NCBI RefSeq assembly: GCF_002269505.1
Contig: NZ_NQKQ01000022.1
Location: 1-64,000, forward strand
Source of the DNA: Pseudomonas fragi
GTDB taxonomy: Bacteria; Pseudomonadota; Gammaproteobacteria; Pseudomonadales; Pseudomonadaceae
Reading direction: 5' to 3'
Length of the DNA stretch: 64,000 nucleotides
Shown: positions 62,664 through 64,000 of the stretch, piece after piece
Position numbering within the stretch: position 1 is the stretch's first letter
How the letters are laid out: each line of letters opens with the position of its first letter
The notes under the pieces: generated by a model
What the model saw: the letters and a program-made list of their open reading frames with translations, nothing else
Told to the model about the DNA's origin: nothing
Database searches by the model: none
Made by a program: the position numbers and the translations under genes

Positions 62664-63548
62664 TCAGCGTTTTTGAGTCAGGGCACGGCGCTCGAATTCA
62701 ACGATGCGCTGGCGATAATGCTCAATGGTCTGAGCCGTCAAAACACTGCGCTGATCGTCCTTGAGCTCGCCATTGAGCTCCTGGGACAGCTTGCGTGCAG
62801 CGGCAACCATCACATCAAAAGCCTGCTTGGGATGGCGCGGGCCCGGCAAACCGAGGAAGAAGCTGACCGCCGGCGTGCTGAACAGGTCGATATCATCCAG
62901 GTCGAAGACACCCGGCTTGACTGCGTTAGCCATCGAGAACAGCACTTCGCCATTACCGGCCATGCTTTCGTGACGGTGGAAAATATCCATCTCGCCAAAC
63001 CGCAAACCGCTTTCCAAAATGTTCTGCAACAGTGCCGGGCCTTTGAAACCTGCCGGGTCACGGCTGATCACGCTGATCACCAGCACTTCTTCGGCCGCTT
63101 GCTGCGCAGCAGCAGGCTCCTTGACTTCAACTTCCGCTACGCTCGGCTTGGCACGGCCACGCGCAGGCTTGACCGGGGCTGCATGGTCATCATCACGGGC
63201 GCTGATGCTCGGGCCTTCATCCAGTTCAAGATCAAGGTTCAGGTCACCCTGGCTCGGCTCACCGCCACGCTTGCCGCGCTTGGCGCCTTTATCACGCGCC
63301 GGCATGCTCACCGATGGCAGGTCATGCTCATCGAGCTGTGGCTCTTTATGCGTTGGCGTATCCAGAACCCGTGCTGGGCCCAGTAACTCAGGGCTGTGCT
63401 CGTCGTCAGGGGCGTTGGAAAAACTGCGATCAAGTCGAAACTTGAGCTTGCCTTTGCCACCACGCATGCGGCGCCAGCCATCAAAAAGAATACCGGCGAT
63501 TACCACTATGCCGATGACTATCAGCCATTCGCGCAGACCGATTTCCAT
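62664..63548 (-). CDS. zipA: Cell division protein ZipA
   Basis: A 294-residue inner-membrane protein that tethers FtsZ to the septum. It has an N-terminal helix (LREWLIVIGIVVIAGILFDGW), a basic then Pro/charged linker and the C-terminal ZipA domain (ISVISRDPAGFKGPALLQNILE). Located between ligA and smc as in other pseudomonads. Confidence 0.96.
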   Translation of the reverse strand: MEIGLREWLIVIGIVVIAGILFDGWRRMRGGKGKLKFRLDRSFSNAPDDEHSPELLGPARVLDTPTHKEPQLDEHDLPSVSMPARDKGAKRGKRGGEPSQGDLNLDLELDEGPSISARDDDHAAPVKPARGRAKPSVAEVEVKEPAAAQQAAEEVLVISVISRDPAGFKGPALLQNILESGLRFGEMDIFHRHESMAGNGEVLFSMANAVKPGVFDLDDIDLFSTPAVSFFLGLPGPRHPKQAFDVMVAAARKLSQELNGELKDDQRSVLTAQTIEHYRQRIVEFERRALTQKR

Positions 63549-63806
63549 GTAATCCCTTGCCCCTAAAAAATGATTCTATGAAGAAGAGCCTAAAGCCCTT
63601 TAAAACGTGGCGCCAACTCTATGTTCTGAATGGCGTTTTACCCACGTACAAAAAAATTAGACGTTAAATTAACACGACCAAAGATAACTTTACACCGTCT
63701 GTCGCATTGAGCTAGGCCCATGTAGCTTTCGACCTGCACGTCATTCCGGTCAAATACATGAAATTTTTCTTACATAAAGAAAAAAATCGTCCTACATGCT
63801 TATAGC

Positions 63807-64000
63807 TCAAGCATCGACCATTGCCATTGCCTCCTCAACATCAACCGCTACCAGACGCGAACAGCCAGGCTCATGCATCGTCACACCCATCAATTGATCC
63901 GCCATCTCCATGGCGATTTTGTTGTGGGTGATGTAGATGAATTGCACCGTCTGCGACATCTCTTTGACCAAGCGCGCATAGCGGCCTACGTTAGCGTCAT
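63807..64000 (-). CDS. smc: Chromosome partition protein Smc, C-terminal end (partial)
   Basis: The 5' part is beyond the window; the last 63 codons are visible, ending MAMVDA. The sequence DANVGRYARLVKEMSQTVQF and IYITHNKIAMEMAD matches the SMC C-terminal ATPase lobe (with the conserved THNK switch). The 258-base gap to zipA shows promoter-like A/T-rich sequence but no gene. Confidence 0.93.
   Translation of the reverse strand, partial: DANVGRYARLVKEMSQTVQFIYITHNKIAMEMADQLMGVTMHEPGCSRLVAVDVEEAMAMVDA

Overview
This window is chromosomal DNA from a Pseudomonas, most likely the P. fluorescens lineage in the broad sense. The evidence is close protein agreement with known Pseudomonas genes (PvdS, Anr, GcsR, two cbb3 oxidase operons), P. 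aeruginosa-like gene order over long stretches, and many Pseudomonas-type REP/REPIN palindromes. I see no prophage, insertion sequence or CRISPR array. Species cannot be fixed from the sequence alone.

Region 1 (1-11.8 kb): tRNA-Ala(GGC) with its own strong promoter, gltX, a 2-hydroxyacid dehydrogenase, mntH, a siderophore-interacting reductase preceded by a textbook PvdS iron-starvation box (TAAAT-N16-CGT), and an eight-gene operon matching P. aeruginosa fpvGHJKCDEF, which handles iron release from ferripyoverdine in the periplasm. Region 2 (11.8-18.4 kb): a glycine module on the minus strand, cycA, gcsR and gcvH-glyA-lipA. Both cycA and gcvH have sigma-54 promoters, with matching arrays of 18-bp operator-like sites at the same distance. 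gcvP, gcvT and sdaA, normally in this operon, are absent.

Region 3 (18.4-25.8 kb): the two-component pair dsbS/dsbR, a Sel1-like gene, dsbD2-dsbE2-dsbG, and pvdS behind a Fur box. pvdS lacks its usual neighbours pvdG/pvdL, and no pyoverdine synthesis gene appears in the window. In P. aeruginosa the fpv, gcs, dsb and pvdS genes belong to the greater pyoverdine region, so this looks like a contracted version that keeps uptake and regulation. Region 4 (25.8-40.6 kb): housekeeping and transport genes (ppnP, ABC exporter, pdxB, MATE pump, tusA, rlmM, acnA, CPBP protease, Aer-type receptor, hydrolase).

Region 5 (40.6-56.3 kb): the microaerobic respiration block, with two tandem ccoNOQP operons, ccoGHIS, a SafE-like gene, hemN, the oxygen regulator anr, and apt. 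Anr boxes lie upstream of ccoN2 and hemN. Region 6 (56.3-64 kb): recR, ybaB, dnaX, 4.5S RNA, ligA, zipA and the 3' end of smc, a conserved DNA-maintenance block. REPIN-like elements of two fixed sizes (91 bp and 87 bp) punctuate gene ends throughout.
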